Assembly (NCBI GenBank): GCA_964355675.1 | Contig: CAYHEC010000028.1 | Span: forward strand, 1 to 41,911 | Reading direction: 5' to 3' | DNA: 41,911 bases | DNA from: CAMBDS01 sp964355675 | GTDB taxonomy: Bacteria; Electryoneota; AABM5-125-24; Hatepunaeales; Hatepunaeaceae | In this document: positions 25,749 to 35,014 of the stretch, one piece after another | Numbering within the stretch: position 1 is the first letter of the stretch | Layout of the letters: every line of letters starts with the position of its first letter | Translations under genes and position numbers: made by a program | Notes under the pieces: model-generated | Seen by the model: only the letters and a program-made list of their open reading frames with translations | Told to the model about the DNA's origin: nothing | Databases searched by the model: none

Positions 25749-26150
25749 ATGAAATTCATTTTACCCATCTTGTTTCTTGCTCTCCTCGGTTGCCGAGATC
25801 CGGGGCGCGTGCCGGTTCCCGACTATCCCGACGGCGCGATAATCGGACCAAATGGTCCAGAGCCGAAGGCGGGTTGGGAGGTGAAAAGACGTGAAGGCAT
25901 CCTCGACCAGGGTGATTACCACAACACTGATGGCGGATGGTACATCTTGCTGGAGGATAGCGCTTTCCTGAAAGCTCAAGCTACACAGGTTTATCTCAAG
26001 CGGTCTCCTGAGGAACCCAATCGATTTAACTGGTTCTTATATAATGCTTTTCGCGTCAGTAATAGATATATCTACATCGAAGATCCGATGAAAGGATACG
26101 CCGGTTTTGGATACGTAATTTTTATATATACAAAATATTACGGTAGTTAG
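25749..26150 (+). CDS. Small lipoprotein, unknown function
   Basis: The 133-residue protein has a signal sequence with a lipobox (FLALLGC, Cys15). The mature part begins with a Pro/Asp-rich linker (VPVPDYPDGAIIGPNGPEP), then strands with many aromatics (GWYILLEDSAFL, RFNWFLYNAFRV, RYIYIEDPM), ending with a hydrophobic YVIFIYTKYYGS. No known family is recognised. No ribosome-binding site is visible, and the preceding hairpin sits just upstream. It stands alone before the TonB-dependent receptor, 104 nt apart. Confidence 0.7.
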   Translation: MKFILPILFLALLGCRDPGRVPVPDYPDGAIIGPNGPEPKAGWEVKRREGILDQGDYHNTDGGWYILLEDSAFLKAQATQVYLKRSPEEPNRFNWFLYNAFRVSNRYIYIEDPMKGYAGFGYVIFIYTKYYGS

Positions 26151-26253
26151 ATAGATGAACTCAAGGAAATGTTATTCTGCCCAGTCGATAATTCCAGAGG
26201 TGGAGATTCCGCCTTTTTCAGCGTATCAACTCACTTAACACATTATAAATACA

Positions 26254-28635
26254 ATGCATAGTATTTTACTATTCTCGGTGTTTGGCTTCCTGACAATTTC
26301 AAACGCTCTTGCTACAGAGGTCGCGCCCGGCTCCATTTCAGGCAAGCTCCTTGATCGCACCGATCATACTCCGCTCGCCAATGCCACAATTATTGTTGCC
26401 GGAACTGCTCACGCAATCGCATCCGACTCAGCCGGTTTTTTTAATATCTCAGATATCAAACACGGCTCTTACAGTGTCGAAGCGAGCAAGCTTGGCTATC
26501 TCTCACAGGCAATCAGCGATGTAATTATCAATCCTGGACGCACAACCGAATTAGAATTTCTGCTTGAACCAACGGCGTTACAAAGCGGTGAGGTCGTTAT
26601 CCGCACCGGCTATTTCCGCCGCACACCTGACCTGCCAACATCAAATCGATCTCTTCGCACCGAGGAAATCCGCCGCGCTCCCGGCTCTGCCGAAGATGTA
26701 CAGCGCGTCATCCAAGCCCTTCCCGGCGTCGCTGGAGCTAACGACCAAACCAACGAGATCGTCGTCCGCGGCGGTAGTCCGACCGAAAACCTTACACTGC
26801 TCGACGGGATCGAAGTCGATAACATCAACCACTTCCCCACTCAATCCTCCTCCGGCGGGCCAATCAGCGCGCTCAATATCTCCTTCCTTAAGGACGTGAC
26901 CTTCTCAACTGGTGGTTTCTCGGCAAGGTATGGCGACAAAGCCTCCAGCGTCATGGCTCTCGAATTACGAGACGGAGACCGTGCCGCATGGCTGACAGAG
27001 GCTGAACTGTCGATGGCGGGGGCTGGCATCGATGTCGAAGGTCCTTTCGCTGAAGGTCAGGGAACATTCATCGGCTCTATCAGACGATCCTATTTGAGCC
27101 TTATCCAAGGAGCTATTGGCCTCACTGCCGTTCCAAACTATTATGATGGCCAGTTCCGCACCTCTTGGGACTTCTCCTCAACTGTAAAAGGATCGGTGTA
27201 CGGAATGTATTCACATGACTGGATTTTCATCGAGGCTGAGGAACCCGATGCGTGGTCGCGAGGTGTTGAAAGCGTCAAGGCAAAATACGGCCGCTATATG
27301 CTTGGGGGGCGGGTAAAATGGGTGCGATGGTGGGGAATTGGGGAGGTAGTCATAGGCAGTACGGGCACATCTTATAACGAACAAGTCATTGAGATGCCTG
27401 AATATCGACTTAAATATAATAATGACGCCACTGAAACAGTCAATCAACTCCACCTCAATTTCAGCGGAAAAACCTTCGGGCAGGATGAATGGTCGGCGGG
27501 ATTTTCACTGAAGCCAATCACCTACGATTATGACAACTGGTTCCTCCCCGATACCATCGACTATGATTTCAACTGGGACGGAACTCTTGACACAACAGTA
27601 GTCTCGCCGCCTTGGGGATTATCCAGAAAAGTGAACACCTTGAAGAGCGCCGCCTACCTGCAATATCGCTGGCGACCGAGAAGCGACATCACGATTATTG
27701 GCGGTCTTCGCCACGACGGTTTCGCACTTTCGAAAAAGTACGTCATCGCTCCACGCGGTTCGATTCGCTGGGATTTAGACGGACAGACAGCCGTTTCGTT
27801 TGCATCAGGAATCTACTACCAGACACTCCCCCTCTTCTATTACGCCTACGACCCAAACGGCGGCAACGAACACCTCCCCTACTCCCGCGCCGACCACTAC
27901 GTGCTCAGTTTTACGCGAGAGATCGACGACGGCAGGCTCGCTACAATCGAGTATTTTCGTAAGAACTATACTAATCTTCCCGTCGAAGAAAACTCTTTGC
28001 GCCAACTGACTGATCCAACGTTTCGCTCATGGCTCTATATCCCGGTAGGCACAAAGTATGCAGAAGGCGTAGAGCTCTTCCTCCAGCAGAAGAAAGTCAC
28101 TGACTGGTACGGTACCTTTAGCTACTCGTTCGGAAAATCGACGACCCACAATTCGCTACAAAGTTTCCCATCGGATTACGACTTCCGGCAGGTGGCAACG
28201 GTGGTGGCAGGGAGGGATTTCTCGCTTGTGAATAAGTATTGGTTCAATGATCTCCAAAAGGCGTGGTACGGATGGTGGACGTATATGTTGCCGCTGAATG
28301 GGGATGTGGTGACGCTGTCGAGCCGGTTCCGGTATGTGACCGGAAGACCTTACACTCCGAAGGTCTGGCGGCTAGCTCCACCGAGGATGGGGGAATTCTG
28401 GGATGATTCGGGGGAGGAGAACTCGGCGCGCTATCCTGACTATGCGCGGTGGGATGTGCGGTGGGACTCGAAGTGGTATGCGGGGAGCCGGTCGGTGACG
28501 GTGTTTTTGGAAGTTCAGAACGTGCTGAACCGCGCCAACGTTGCGGACTATTTCTACGACGATGGAAACCCCGAAGTGACGACGGCGTACCAGTTTCCGT
28601 TCTTTTTTGTGGGGGGGGTCAGGGTGGGGGTTTAA
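26254..28635 (+). CDS. TonB-dependent outer-membrane receptor with carboxypeptidase-regulatory domain
   Basis: The 793-residue protein has a signal peptide (1-20, FLTISNALA). It then has a carboxypeptidase-regulatory-like beta domain (~26-112, GSISGKLLDRTDHTPLANA), a plug domain (~125-240; VQRVIQALPGVAG, EIVVRGGSPTENLTLLDG) and a C-terminal barrel ending in FPFFFVGGVRVGV. This layout is typical of FCB receptors. It would move a ligand (siderophore, glycan or peptide) through the outer membrane using energy from TonB-ExbBD; the operon at 14142-18930 is a plausible partner. There is no adjacent SusD, so it is not a classical Sus-type pair. No ribosome-binding site is visible, and the 5' leader is A/T-rich. 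Ligand unknown. GC content rises strongly toward the 3' end. Confidence 0.93.
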   Translation: MHSILLFSVFGFLTISNALATEVAPGSISGKLLDRTDHTPLANATIIVAGTAHAIASDSAGFFNISDIKHGSYSVEASKLGYLSQAISDVIINPGRTTELEFLLEPTALQSGEVVIRTGYFRRTPDLPTSNRSLRTEEIRRAPGSAEDVQRVIQALPGVAGANDQTNEIVVRGGSPTENLTLLDGIEVDNINHFPTQSSSGGPISALNISFLKDVTFSTGGFSARYGDKASSVMALELRDGDRAAWLTEAELSMAGAGIDVEGPFAEGQGTFIGSIRRSYLSLIQGAIGLTAVPNYYDGQFRTSWDFSSTVKGSVYGMYSHDWIFIEAEEPDAWSRGVESVKAKYGRYMLGGRVKWVRWWGIGEVVIGSTGTSYNEQVIEMPEYRLKYNNDATETVNQLHLNFSGKTFGQDEWSAGFSLKPITYDYDNWFLPDTIDYDFNWDGTLDTTVVSPPWGLSRKVNTLKSAAYLQYRWRPRSDITIIGGLRHDGFALSKKYVIAPRGSIRWDLDGQTAVSFASGIYYQTLPLFYYAYDPNGGNEHLPYSRADHYVLSFTREIDDGRLATIEYFRKNYTNLPVEENSLRQLTDPTFRSWLYIPVGTKYAEGVELFLQQKKVTDWYGTFSYSFGKSTTHNSLQSFPSDYDFRQVATVVAGRDFSLVNKYWFNDLQKAWYGWWTYMLPLNGDVVTLSSRFRYVTGRPYTPKVWRLAPPRMGEFWDDSGEENSARYPDYARWDVRWDSKWYAGSRSVTVFLEVQNVLNRANVADYFYDDGNPEVTTAYQFPFFFVGGVRVGV

Positions 28636-28887
28636 TAGAAATGTAAACTCTGTTAGATACGTCAGAACCGTCAGCAAGCCTGTCAGACAGGGCTTTGAGG
28701 CCTGACGGAACGAGAATCCTTTCGTCAGAAGTGTCAGGGTGAAGGTTCAAGGTTCAAAGTTTAAGGTTTAAGGGACGAGATTATTTGTTGATAATATACG
28801 ACAAATTAAGCAGGAAAGCAAGAGGATGGGGAGATAGATCGAAGCATGTTTCAGAATACGGGCAAGCGAGAAGCAAACGCTTATGCC

Positions 28888-28948
28888 GCGTAGGGCGGGA
28901 TCCCAATCCTGCCGTAATTGGAGGTCGATTTGGAAATCGACCCTACGC
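28888..28948. repeat. Composite inverted repeat, GCGTAGGG outer arms
   Basis: Outer arms GCGTAGGG and CCCTACGC enclose a GGCGGGAT / ATCCTGCC hairpin and a GGTCGATTT-GG-AAATCGACC hairpin. Confidence 0.85.
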
Positions 28949-28975
28949 GAGTTTCGTCAGGGGAGTGTCGAATTC

Positions 28976-29063
28976 GTCTTTGCGAGGAACGCAGTGACGA
29001 AGCAATCCCGGTACGGCGGGGCTCCGTACCCGTTAGAGTCATCCTGAACGAAGTGAAGGATCT
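28976..29063. repeat. Two dispersed repeats: GCGAGGAACGCAGTGACGAAGC type and ATCCTGAACGAAGTGAAGGAT type
   Basis: 28976-29007 contains TGCGAGGAACGCAGTGACGA followed by AGCAATC. 29036-29063 contains TCATCCTGAACGAAGTGAAG followed by GATCT. Both resemble partly palindromic repeats I recall from many unrelated bacterial genomes. A GTACGG / CCGTAC hairpin lies between them (29011-29029). Confidence 0.65.
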
Positions 29064-29101
29064 CCGTTTCATCATCACCCCGGCGAAAGCCGGTTCGAGT
29101 T

Positions 29102-32100
29102 TCACCCCGCTCCCTCGACCAAAGCGATCTCCTCGTTACTTAACCCATATAACTTATAGACCAGCAAATCGATTTCGCGCTCAGCTACTTCTATCTGCCG
29201 CTTCAAGTCTGATTTCTGTTTAACTGTTAGAACAGACTCCAGTTCGTCATTTAGACGAATGACACTTTCCACCAATGATCCGATATGCTGGCGAGTTGTT
29301 ACCGGGGCATCAGGAATAGGGATTTGTTTGACGTAGATCGCCCTTAACTCGAGTCTTCCCCCCGCATCTGGATCACCGAGAACCGAGCATAGCGCTCGCA
29401 AATAAAACCATACCGGAAGTGAATTAAGTACCCCTAATAAATAGCAATCGTTAATTGGGACTATAAAACACTTATCATTTAGGTAGAGTGATTTGGTATC
29501 CAATGCAAACCTGCTTTCTTTGCCGATTACAGGCCAGACTATTTTTGGTTTTAGAAACTCCTCATAATAATCAATAGTGTCTTGAATCTCATACCATTTA
29601 TACTGACCCGGTTTGCGGCCAGTTTGCACGGTTTTACTTTCCTTCGGCTGCAACTTCTCTTGCCACTTAGCAAGATATTTTTTGACTATCGGATAATTCT
29701 CAATCTCAATACCCTGCCTAGTGAAGATTAAATACCTTTCACGATAATTGATATGATATTTCCTTACATCATCCCCGATTACAAACGGAACAATGATTTC
29801 AGCAGAACCTGGATCGGCTTTGATCAGTTCGGCTCGTTTGCGTTTGTCGATAATGAAAGCTTGATTGTAACCCGTTTTTATACCATAGTGTATTCTATTA
29901 TCGACATATTGTCCCAACGGCACTCCCACTTCCCGCATTTTATCGAGTATTCTTTGCGCATCAGGTCTGACCAGACTAAATCCGCCAATAGCAAGCGAAC
30001 CCGCTTCAAGAGGATAGGCGGAAAGTTCAATCGTTTTCGCTAATTGGTCAGGATCGGTTATCAGTTGTTTAAGCGCCACGTACCTTGTCGGATTGCCGTT
30101 GGCAGGATAGTTATGTACGATGATAACCAGCGGGAAAGTGGAGGAGCTTTCAAATACCTTCAATTCCCCAAAATCGGCAAGCATTTCGATTTCAAACTGT
30201 TTGACGAATTTTCGTAACGATTCACCATAAGCCGCGCGCATCCACTTATTCGAAACGATAAACCCGAAATGCCCCCCCGGTCTGAGCAAATTCAAGCCTT
30301 GCTCAATGAAATAGGTATAGAGATCTGCCATCCCTTCATAAGTCACATAATGACCGGCAAGAAATTCTTTCATATCGCTTATGCTTCCAGACCGCACATA
30401 CGGCGGATTCCCGATTACCGCATCAAATCCGCCGACATCACTTCCGGGCGGAAAGACTTCGGGGAAGGCAAGCTCCCAATGAAAGAAGCGGTATTTCTCT
30501 TTAAGTTCGGCGGCTTTTTCAGGAAGGCTTTCCGGGTGCGTCAGAAGCTCTTCGGCGTGTTGTGTATATTCCTTGTTTTCAAGATTGAATCCCAGATCGA
30601 ATCCGGTGCGTAGATCAGATAGAGCATAAAACGGAGCCATCCTCTTCACTACTTCCTCTTCCCATATCGCCTTCTTTTCGATAACAGCCTCAAGCCGCTT
30701 GCTCTCCTGTTCACGGATCAGGCGAAGGAAATCGATTGCCTTGTTACGCGCCTCATCGAGACCAACGACTTTCATTAGCGAGGCAGTCTCTTCACCAGCA
30801 CGTTTGAGATGATCGAGATCGCGCATTTTGGCGCCGATCAAAGCATTGCCGCACTGTATGTGATGATCGATGAAACTGAGCGGTTCCTTCGATGAGATAC
30901 ATGTCAACCATAGAGATAGCTTGGCGAGTTCAACAGCGAGGGGGTTCAGGTCAACGCCATAGATACACGATTCGACTACTCGCCTCCGCCAATAGGCGAT
31001 TTCAGCCTCGTCGTGTGAAACATTGAAAGGCGCGTAGGGTATTGCTAATTTTGTGGTCGGATGTGAGGCAATTTCTTCGGCAAGCATCTCTGTAGCGCGA
31101 ACGAGAAAATGACCGCTGCCCATCGCTGGATCGAGAATTTTTAGGCGAAGAACCCGTTCGGCGAAACTGTTATCCTCGATACCAGACTCGGCGGCGATTC
31201 TCACTACCGGATCTGCTTCGATCTGATCGAGTAAAGGTCTTACAGTCTGATTCAGAATATACTTGACAATATAATCGGGAGTGTAAAATGAACCGGACTG
31301 TTTTCGTTTGGAAATAGCAACCATCTCACCCGGGTTCACTTTTTCGTTATCATTCACAAGCGCCAGTTTCTTACCGGATAATTCGAGATGATGCTCTAAC
31401 AATCCCTCATAAATCGACCCCAATTGTCTGACGTCTAACTCCGAGTAGTCTATCGGCTCATCGAAGTTGACCTCGCCAGTCTCGCCACTTTTTGGATGCA
31501 GAAACGAAAACATCAAACCCTGAAGAACTTCGCTGAGTGCAAGTCCGTCCACCTTCCACTTACTAAGCTGTGGTGCATTGGTTGGCGAAAATAGCCCTCC
31601 ATTGTATCTCGGAATTTCTAATAATTGATTCATACGCTCTTCATTTCCATCGATCAGGGTGAATAAATCGTCAAGCTCATTATACATTCTTATCGAAGCT
31701 GCATCCTGTGCTTTTGTTTTTTTTACCTTCTCTTGGAGACGACGCAACGAGTATTCATCGCGATAGGCTTGGTTTGCCCCGGCGCGATAAGGACTGACGG
31801 GAAGCAGGTCTCTTCCTTCGGAATATAAAACGAACAGAAGCCTGTACATATAAATCAGGCAGGTTTCATAGAGTTTTGGCAGATCATCTTCAGATATATT
31901 GTTTTTGGGACGTCTGTAGAAGCCGTTAGCAAGCTTTTCCAATAAGTTGTATATTCGTCGCCTAAGGTCTTTCTCCAAGGCGGCGCTGTGCTGAACTGAT
32001 TGATCGAGAATTTTATCGAGCTGACATGAGTCGTTTGTGTCTTTTATAAACGCATTTGCATTAAAGAGCATCCAGAAGTACTTAAAATACTCGCGGCTGT

Positions 32101-32734
32101 TTGCGGCTTTTTCCAGATCGAAATTGAAATAAGAATAGCTATTGACATAGCGATAATAAAGACGCCAATCCCTTCCGTTAGTAAGAATCGCCCAATTAAA
32201 ATAGGGCTTTCTGAGGGCAGGATCGACCGCTTCTCTTAAGTACTCGTTAATTTGCTGATGGGGGAATTTACCCGGTGATTCCTCTTTGGAAACATCACCG
32301 AGATTATGACCATATCGTTTCGCTTCCGCTATACTAATAGACAACGAGTAGCGTTTTGTCGAGTGAACATCGAGAGCGGCTTCACGACTGGCCTCATCGC
32401 CAAAAAGAAGGTAATCCGGGGTTGTCTTCTTCTTTCCGGGAAGCGTGGATTCGGGGATAATAAAGAATCCGAGGAGCTTAAGCACCGGCTCTATCAGTGA
32501 ATGACGGGCCTGGTCTTCGTTAGCAAATCGTTCGAGGCGAGATTTGTTCCGTTCGAAGAGGTCGCGGCACTTTTGAAATGCCAGCTCAGATTCCTCATGT
32601 TTGGGCCAATTCGAAGCAAAGCGTAGCTTAGTTCGTAAAAAATAGTCCGAGAAAATGCCGTGGATCGTCCAAGGAACACCGTTCTCCGTCTGTTCAAGCT
32701 CGATCTGTTCGGACATGACGCCTTTTTGTTTCAT
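29102..32734 (-). CDS. Type IIG restriction-modification enzyme (fused endonuclease, N6-adenine methyltransferase, specificity domain)
   Basis: With ATG at 32732-32734 (AAAGGA 8 nt upstream) the protein is 1210 residues; an upstream start at 32863 would run through a repeat and is rejected. Residues ~80-145 carry a PD-(D/E)xK nuclease motif (TTPDYLLFG ~106, then IAEAKRY ~138). A helical linker follows. The methyltransferase core spans ~480-800: SFYTPDYIVKYIL (~482), S-adenosylmethionine motif DPAMGSGHF (535-543), and catalytic NPPY (776-779). The C-terminal ~400 residues resemble a TaqI-like target-recognition domain (ELRAIYVKQIPIP). One protein can thus methylate and cut DNA. No separate methylase, specificity or BREX gene is adjacent. 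The target sequence is unknown. It lies in a repeat-rich stretch, consistent with mobility. Confidence 0.92.
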   Translation of the reverse strand: MKQKGVMSEQIELEQTENGVPWTIHGIFSDYFLRTKLRFASNWPKHEESELAFQKCRDLFERNKSRLERFANEDQARHSLIEPVLKLLGFFIIPESTLPGKKKTTPDYLLFGDEASREAALDVHSTKRYSLSISIAEAKRYGHNLGDVSKEESPGKFPHQQINEYLREAVDPALRKPYFNWAILTNGRDWRLYYRYVNSYSYFNFDLEKAANSREYFKYFWMLFNANAFIKDTNDSCQLDKILDQSVQHSAALEKDLRRRIYNLLEKLANGFYRRPKNNISEDDLPKLYETCLIYMYRLLFVLYSEGRDLLPVSPYRAGANQAYRDEYSLRRLQEKVKKTKAQDAASIRMYNELDDLFTLIDGNEERMNQLLEIPRYNGGLFSPTNAPQLSKWKVDGLALSEVLQGLMFSFLHPKSGETGEVNFDEPIDYSELDVRQLGSIYEGLLEHHLELSGKKLALVNDNEKVNPGEMVAISKRKQSGSFYTPDYIVKYILNQTVRPLLDQIEADPVVRIAAESGIEDNSFAERVLRLKILDPAMGSGHFLVRATEMLAEEIASHPTTKLAIPYAPFNVSHDEAEIAYWRRRVVESCIYGVDLNPLAVELAKLSLWLTCISSKEPLSFIDHHIQCGNALIGAKMRDLDHLKRAGEETASLMKVVGLDEARNKAIDFLRLIREQESKRLEAVIEKKAIWEEEVVKRMAPFYALSDLRTGFDLGFNLENKEYTQHAEELLTHPESLPEKAAELKEKYRFFHWELAFPEVFPPGSDVGGFDAVIGNPPYVRSGSISDMKEFLAGHYVTYEGMADLYTYFIEQGLNLLRPGGHFGFIVSNKWMRAAYGESLRKFVKQFEIEMLADFGELKVFESSSTFPLVIIVHNYPANGNPTRYVALKQLITDPDQLAKTIELSAYPLEAGSLAIGGFSLVRPDAQRILDKMREVGVPLGQYVDNRIHYGIKTGYNQAFIIDKRKRAELIKADPGSAEIIVPFVIGDDVRKYHINYRERYLIFTRQGIEIENYPIVKKYLAKWQEKLQPKESKTVQTGRKPGQYKWYEIQDTIDYYEEFLKPKIVWPVIGKESRFALDTKSLYLNDKCFIVPINDCYLLGVLNSLPVWFYLRALCSVLGDPDAGGRLELRAIYVKQIPIPDAPVTTRQHIGSLVESVIRLNDELESVLTVKQKSDLKRQIEVAEREIDLLVYKLYGLSNEEIALVEGAG

Positions 32735-32943
32735 ACTGTGATTCCTTTTAAGATTGTTTCCAAGACTAATCTGGTGATAAGCAGAAACACCGGTGCCACG
32801 TTGCCGCCAAGATGGTGGCGTTGCGCGTAACGGGCGAGACGCCCGTTTTACCGACAATACCAATCTATTCTAAAATCTGCCCCAAGTCAATAGGAAACAG
32901 AAGCGGCGTCAGACATGGACATCTGACGCCGCTTAATTTATTG

Positions 32944-32967
32944 CAGGCAGACGAGGGCGTCTGCCTG
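32944..32967. repeat. CAGGCAGACG hairpin
   Basis: 10-nt arms around AGGG; a variant of the GGCGGACGAGGGCGTCCGCC family at 10306, 23644 and 39822. Confidence 0.85.
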
Positions 32968-33021
32968 TGAGGTCGGGACGCCCTGCCACACTGACAAGCG
33001 GGACGCTTATCCTACGCGACG

Positions 33022-33120
33022 CGGGCGAATGAATTCGCCCGTACCGAATAAGGTGGCGGGTAATGAATTCGCCCGTACCGAATAAGGTGGCGGATACGGA
33101 GCCCCGCCGTACCGAATGAG
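33022..33120. repeat. Hairpin plus 34-nt direct repeat with CGCCCGTACCGAATAAGGTG
   Basis: CGGGCGAA-TGAA-TTCGCCCG hairpin at 33022-33041. Units of 34 nt start at 33028 and 33062. The second unit is followed by a variant with CGGAGCCCCGCCGTACCGAA that links to the 29011 and 39132 stems. Confidence 0.85.
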
Positions 33121-33198
33121 TCACAAATCGATCACGCCGTTTCTCGCGTCCCCGCAACAAGATACGCCGCTCGGTGACTAAAGTGATCGTTTTTTGAC

Positions 33199-33789
33199 CT
33201 ACTCCCCCTTTGCCAACTCCAGCTCAATTTCCAGCACTACGTCCTTGCTGACCAACACTCCACCGCCTTCCAATTCCTTATTCCAAAGTATATGAAATTC
33301 GTCGCGGTTGATCGTCGCCTTAGCTGAGACTGCGGTCACCGTCTTGCCCCACGGGTTCTTGTAGGTTGCCCCGAAGCCCTCCCCCTCAAGAACAACCTCT
33401 CTGGTGACGTCCTTCATCGTTAGATCCCCGGTCACTCGGTAGCGGGAATTGCCCAGACTCTCGATCTTTTTGGACTTGAAGGTGATTTTAGGGAATTTCT
33501 CTGCGTCGAAAAAATCGGCGCTCCTTAGGTGAGCGTCACGTTTCTCTGCTCCAGTATTGATTGAACTCACATCGATCGTGAGTTCTGCGTCAAGTGAATT
33601 TGGCTGGGAGGGGTCGAATGAGATTTTCGACTCATATTTTCCGAACGTGCCTCTGACTGTCGAAACCATCATGTGTTTGACTGCGAAACCAATCGAAGAG
33701 TGTACCGGATCGATACTCCATTCGCTTGCCTCCGCCGTTCCGAGGGTGACGCAACAGATGAGAATCGCTACAAGACTTTTTGCTAACAT
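33199..33789 (-). CDS. YceI-family periplasmic lipid-binding protein
   Basis: The 196-residue protein has a signal peptide (AKSLVAILICCVTLGTAEAS, cleavage near 22). The mature part is a typical YceI lipocalin-like barrel: WSIDPVHSSIGFAVKHMMVS at the start, then GTFGKYESKISFDP, TGAEKRDAHLRSADFFDAEK, PKITFKSKKIE, LTMKDVTREVVL and a closing ELELA. YceI proteins bind isoprenoid chains such as polyprenyl quinones, often in acid or stress response. Length fits the family. AAAGGA lies 5 nt before the ATG. It stands alone. Ligand and regulation are unknown. Confidence 0.95.
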   Translation of the reverse strand: MLAKSLVAILICCVTLGTAEASEWSIDPVHSSIGFAVKHMMVSTVRGTFGKYESKISFDPSQPNSLDAELTIDVSSINTGAEKRDAHLRSADFFDAEKFPKITFKSKKIESLGNSRYRVTGDLTMKDVTREVVLEGEGFGATYKNPWGKTVTAVSAKATINRDEFHILWNKELEGGGVLVSKDVVLEIELELAKGE

Positions 33790-34141
33790 TGTGTTCCTTT
33801 GTTGATTGATAGCATTAGGTTACGTTATTGTTTATACTTGTTATACTTGATTGTTCTGGAATATGTTGGAGGAATATAACAAATTGTTTTTATTTTCGTA
33901 GAGAGAAGAGATTTGCCCCCAAATAACTGGATATGAATTTGCGATAGATTTGATTGAAGTAGTATATTTATGGAGTTAGATATTCCAGTAACGCCTTGCA
34001 GGCTACGCCTAAACCAAAGACACAGGGAAAAACGCTAAAGCCGTAAACTCCGAACGAGAAAAGCGGCGTGAAATGGGCGCAGATTCTTTAGACGCCAGGC
34101 GGATACGCCTTGCGTCATCAAAAGTAACCGAAGTTTTTTTA
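33790..34141. other. Divergent intergenic region
   Basis: No gene. It is A/T-rich near 33830-33900 with TTATACTTG repeated at 33831-33848, and should hold the promoter of the YceI gene. A hairpin GACGC-AGGCG / CGCCT-GCGTC lies at 34091-34116. An upstream ATG at 34073 in frame with the next gene is not used here. Confidence 0.6.
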
Positions 34142-34978
34142 ATGACATCCTCCTTCCTCTCCAAACTCGAACATCTCGACCGCCGCTGGATTTATCTCCT
34201 TGTGGCGCTTTCGGTGTTGTTTCCGTTGCTTTTCCCATTGCGGATACCTCTGCAAACATCCGCCTCCACGCAGGCATACTACGATCAAATCGAAAAACTC
34301 CCTGAAGGTTCGCTGGTGTTGATGTCCACCGACTTCGATCCGGGCTCGAAGGCGGAGCTGTATCCGATGACCGAGGCGACATTACGGCATATTTTTCAAA
34401 AGAACCTGAAAGTTGTGATATTTTCGCTCTGGCCAGCCGGGCCACCATTGACAGAACTCGCACTCCAGAGGGCAAATGCGGATCGTGGTAATGATAAGAT
34501 TCAAGGCGTCGATTTTGTAAACCTCGGATTTAAAGATGGTCGCGAAGCAGTGATAGTCGAGCTGGGACGGTCGTTTAAGGAAGCATTTCCATTGGCTTAC
34601 AACGGCACGCCAGTTGGGCAGATTCCGATTATGGAAAAGGTTGAGAATTATGCGTCTTTTCCGCTTTTTGTGAACATATCGGTAGGATATCCGGGCACTA
34701 AAGAATACGTTCAATATGCTCAGAGCCGTTTCAGTATAACGATGATTTCCGGGGCTGGCGCTGTATCTGTACCTGAATTTTCAGCATATCTCCAGTCGGG
34801 ACAACTCAAAGGGATGCTTTCGGGAATAGCCGGTTGTGGCGAATACGAACAACTCCTTAATCATCCTGGACTTGCGTTGACATTTATGGACGCACAATCA
34901 GCCGGGCACGTACTGATCGTCGTCATGATTCTGATTGGAAATATCGTCTATTTTATGACCAGAAAGCGGAAGAATTAA
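34142..34978 (+). CDS. Membrane protein with extracytoplasmic alpha/beta domain, unknown
   Basis: From ATG 34142 the protein is 278 residues. The N-terminus then reads TSSFLSKLEHLDRRW followed by a membrane helix (~16-38, IYLLVALSVLFPLLFPL), giving a normal anchor; a longer start at 34073 would add a stretch read from a hairpin. The central ~200 residues look like an alpha/beta fold (GSLVLMSTDFDPGSKAELYP, LKVVIFSLWPAGPPLTELAL, GREAVIVELGRSFKEAFPLA, ISGAGAVSVPEFSAYL). A second membrane helix and basic tail end it (HVLIVVMILIGNIVYFMT, RKRKN). It lies 36 nt before a second unknown membrane protein, so the two are likely an operon and possibly one complex. No known family is recognised. The ribosome-binding site is weak. 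Confidence 0.78.
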   Translation: MTSSFLSKLEHLDRRWIYLLVALSVLFPLLFPLRIPLQTSASTQAYYDQIEKLPEGSLVLMSTDFDPGSKAELYPMTEATLRHIFQKNLKVVIFSLWPAGPPLTELALQRANADRGNDKIQGVDFVNLGFKDGREAVIVELGRSFKEAFPLAYNGTPVGQIPIMEKVENYASFPLFVNISVGYPGTKEYVQYAQSRFSITMISGAGAVSVPEFSAYLQSGQLKGMLSGIAGCGEYEQLLNHPGLALTFMDAQSAGHVLIVVMILIGNIVYFMTRKRKN

Positions 34979-35014
34979 ACACGAAGTCTTGAAGAATAAG
35001 AAGAAAATAGATAA

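Larger units (their letters stand above)
28636..29101. other. Intergenic repeat cluster between receptor and type IIG gene
   Basis: No gene. It contains a GCCTGTCAGACAGGGC hairpin (~28678-28693), a (AAGGTTC)/(AAGGTTT) run (28742-28773), a composite hairpin (28888-28948) and two repeats of a widespread type (28976-29007 and 29036-29063), then CACCCCGGCGAAAGCCGG (29076-29093) next to the 3' end of the minus-strand gene. Confidence 0.8.
32735..33198. other. Intergenic repeat cluster upstream of the type IIG gene
   Basis: No gene. It holds a GCCGCC-AAGATGGTGGC hairpin (~32803-32819), AACGGGC / GCCCGTT (32829-32847), CAGGCAGACG / CGTCTGCCTG (32944-32967), and a 34-nt direct repeat (33028-33095). 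Confidence 0.8.

Noticed and set aside
32735..32863. Upstream start for the type IIG gene
   Set aside because: It would translate a hairpin-repeat region; the start at 32734 has a good ribosome-binding site.
33022..33120. CRISPR array
   Set aside because: Only two full units, tandem without spacers, with palindromic content, and no cas gene nearby.
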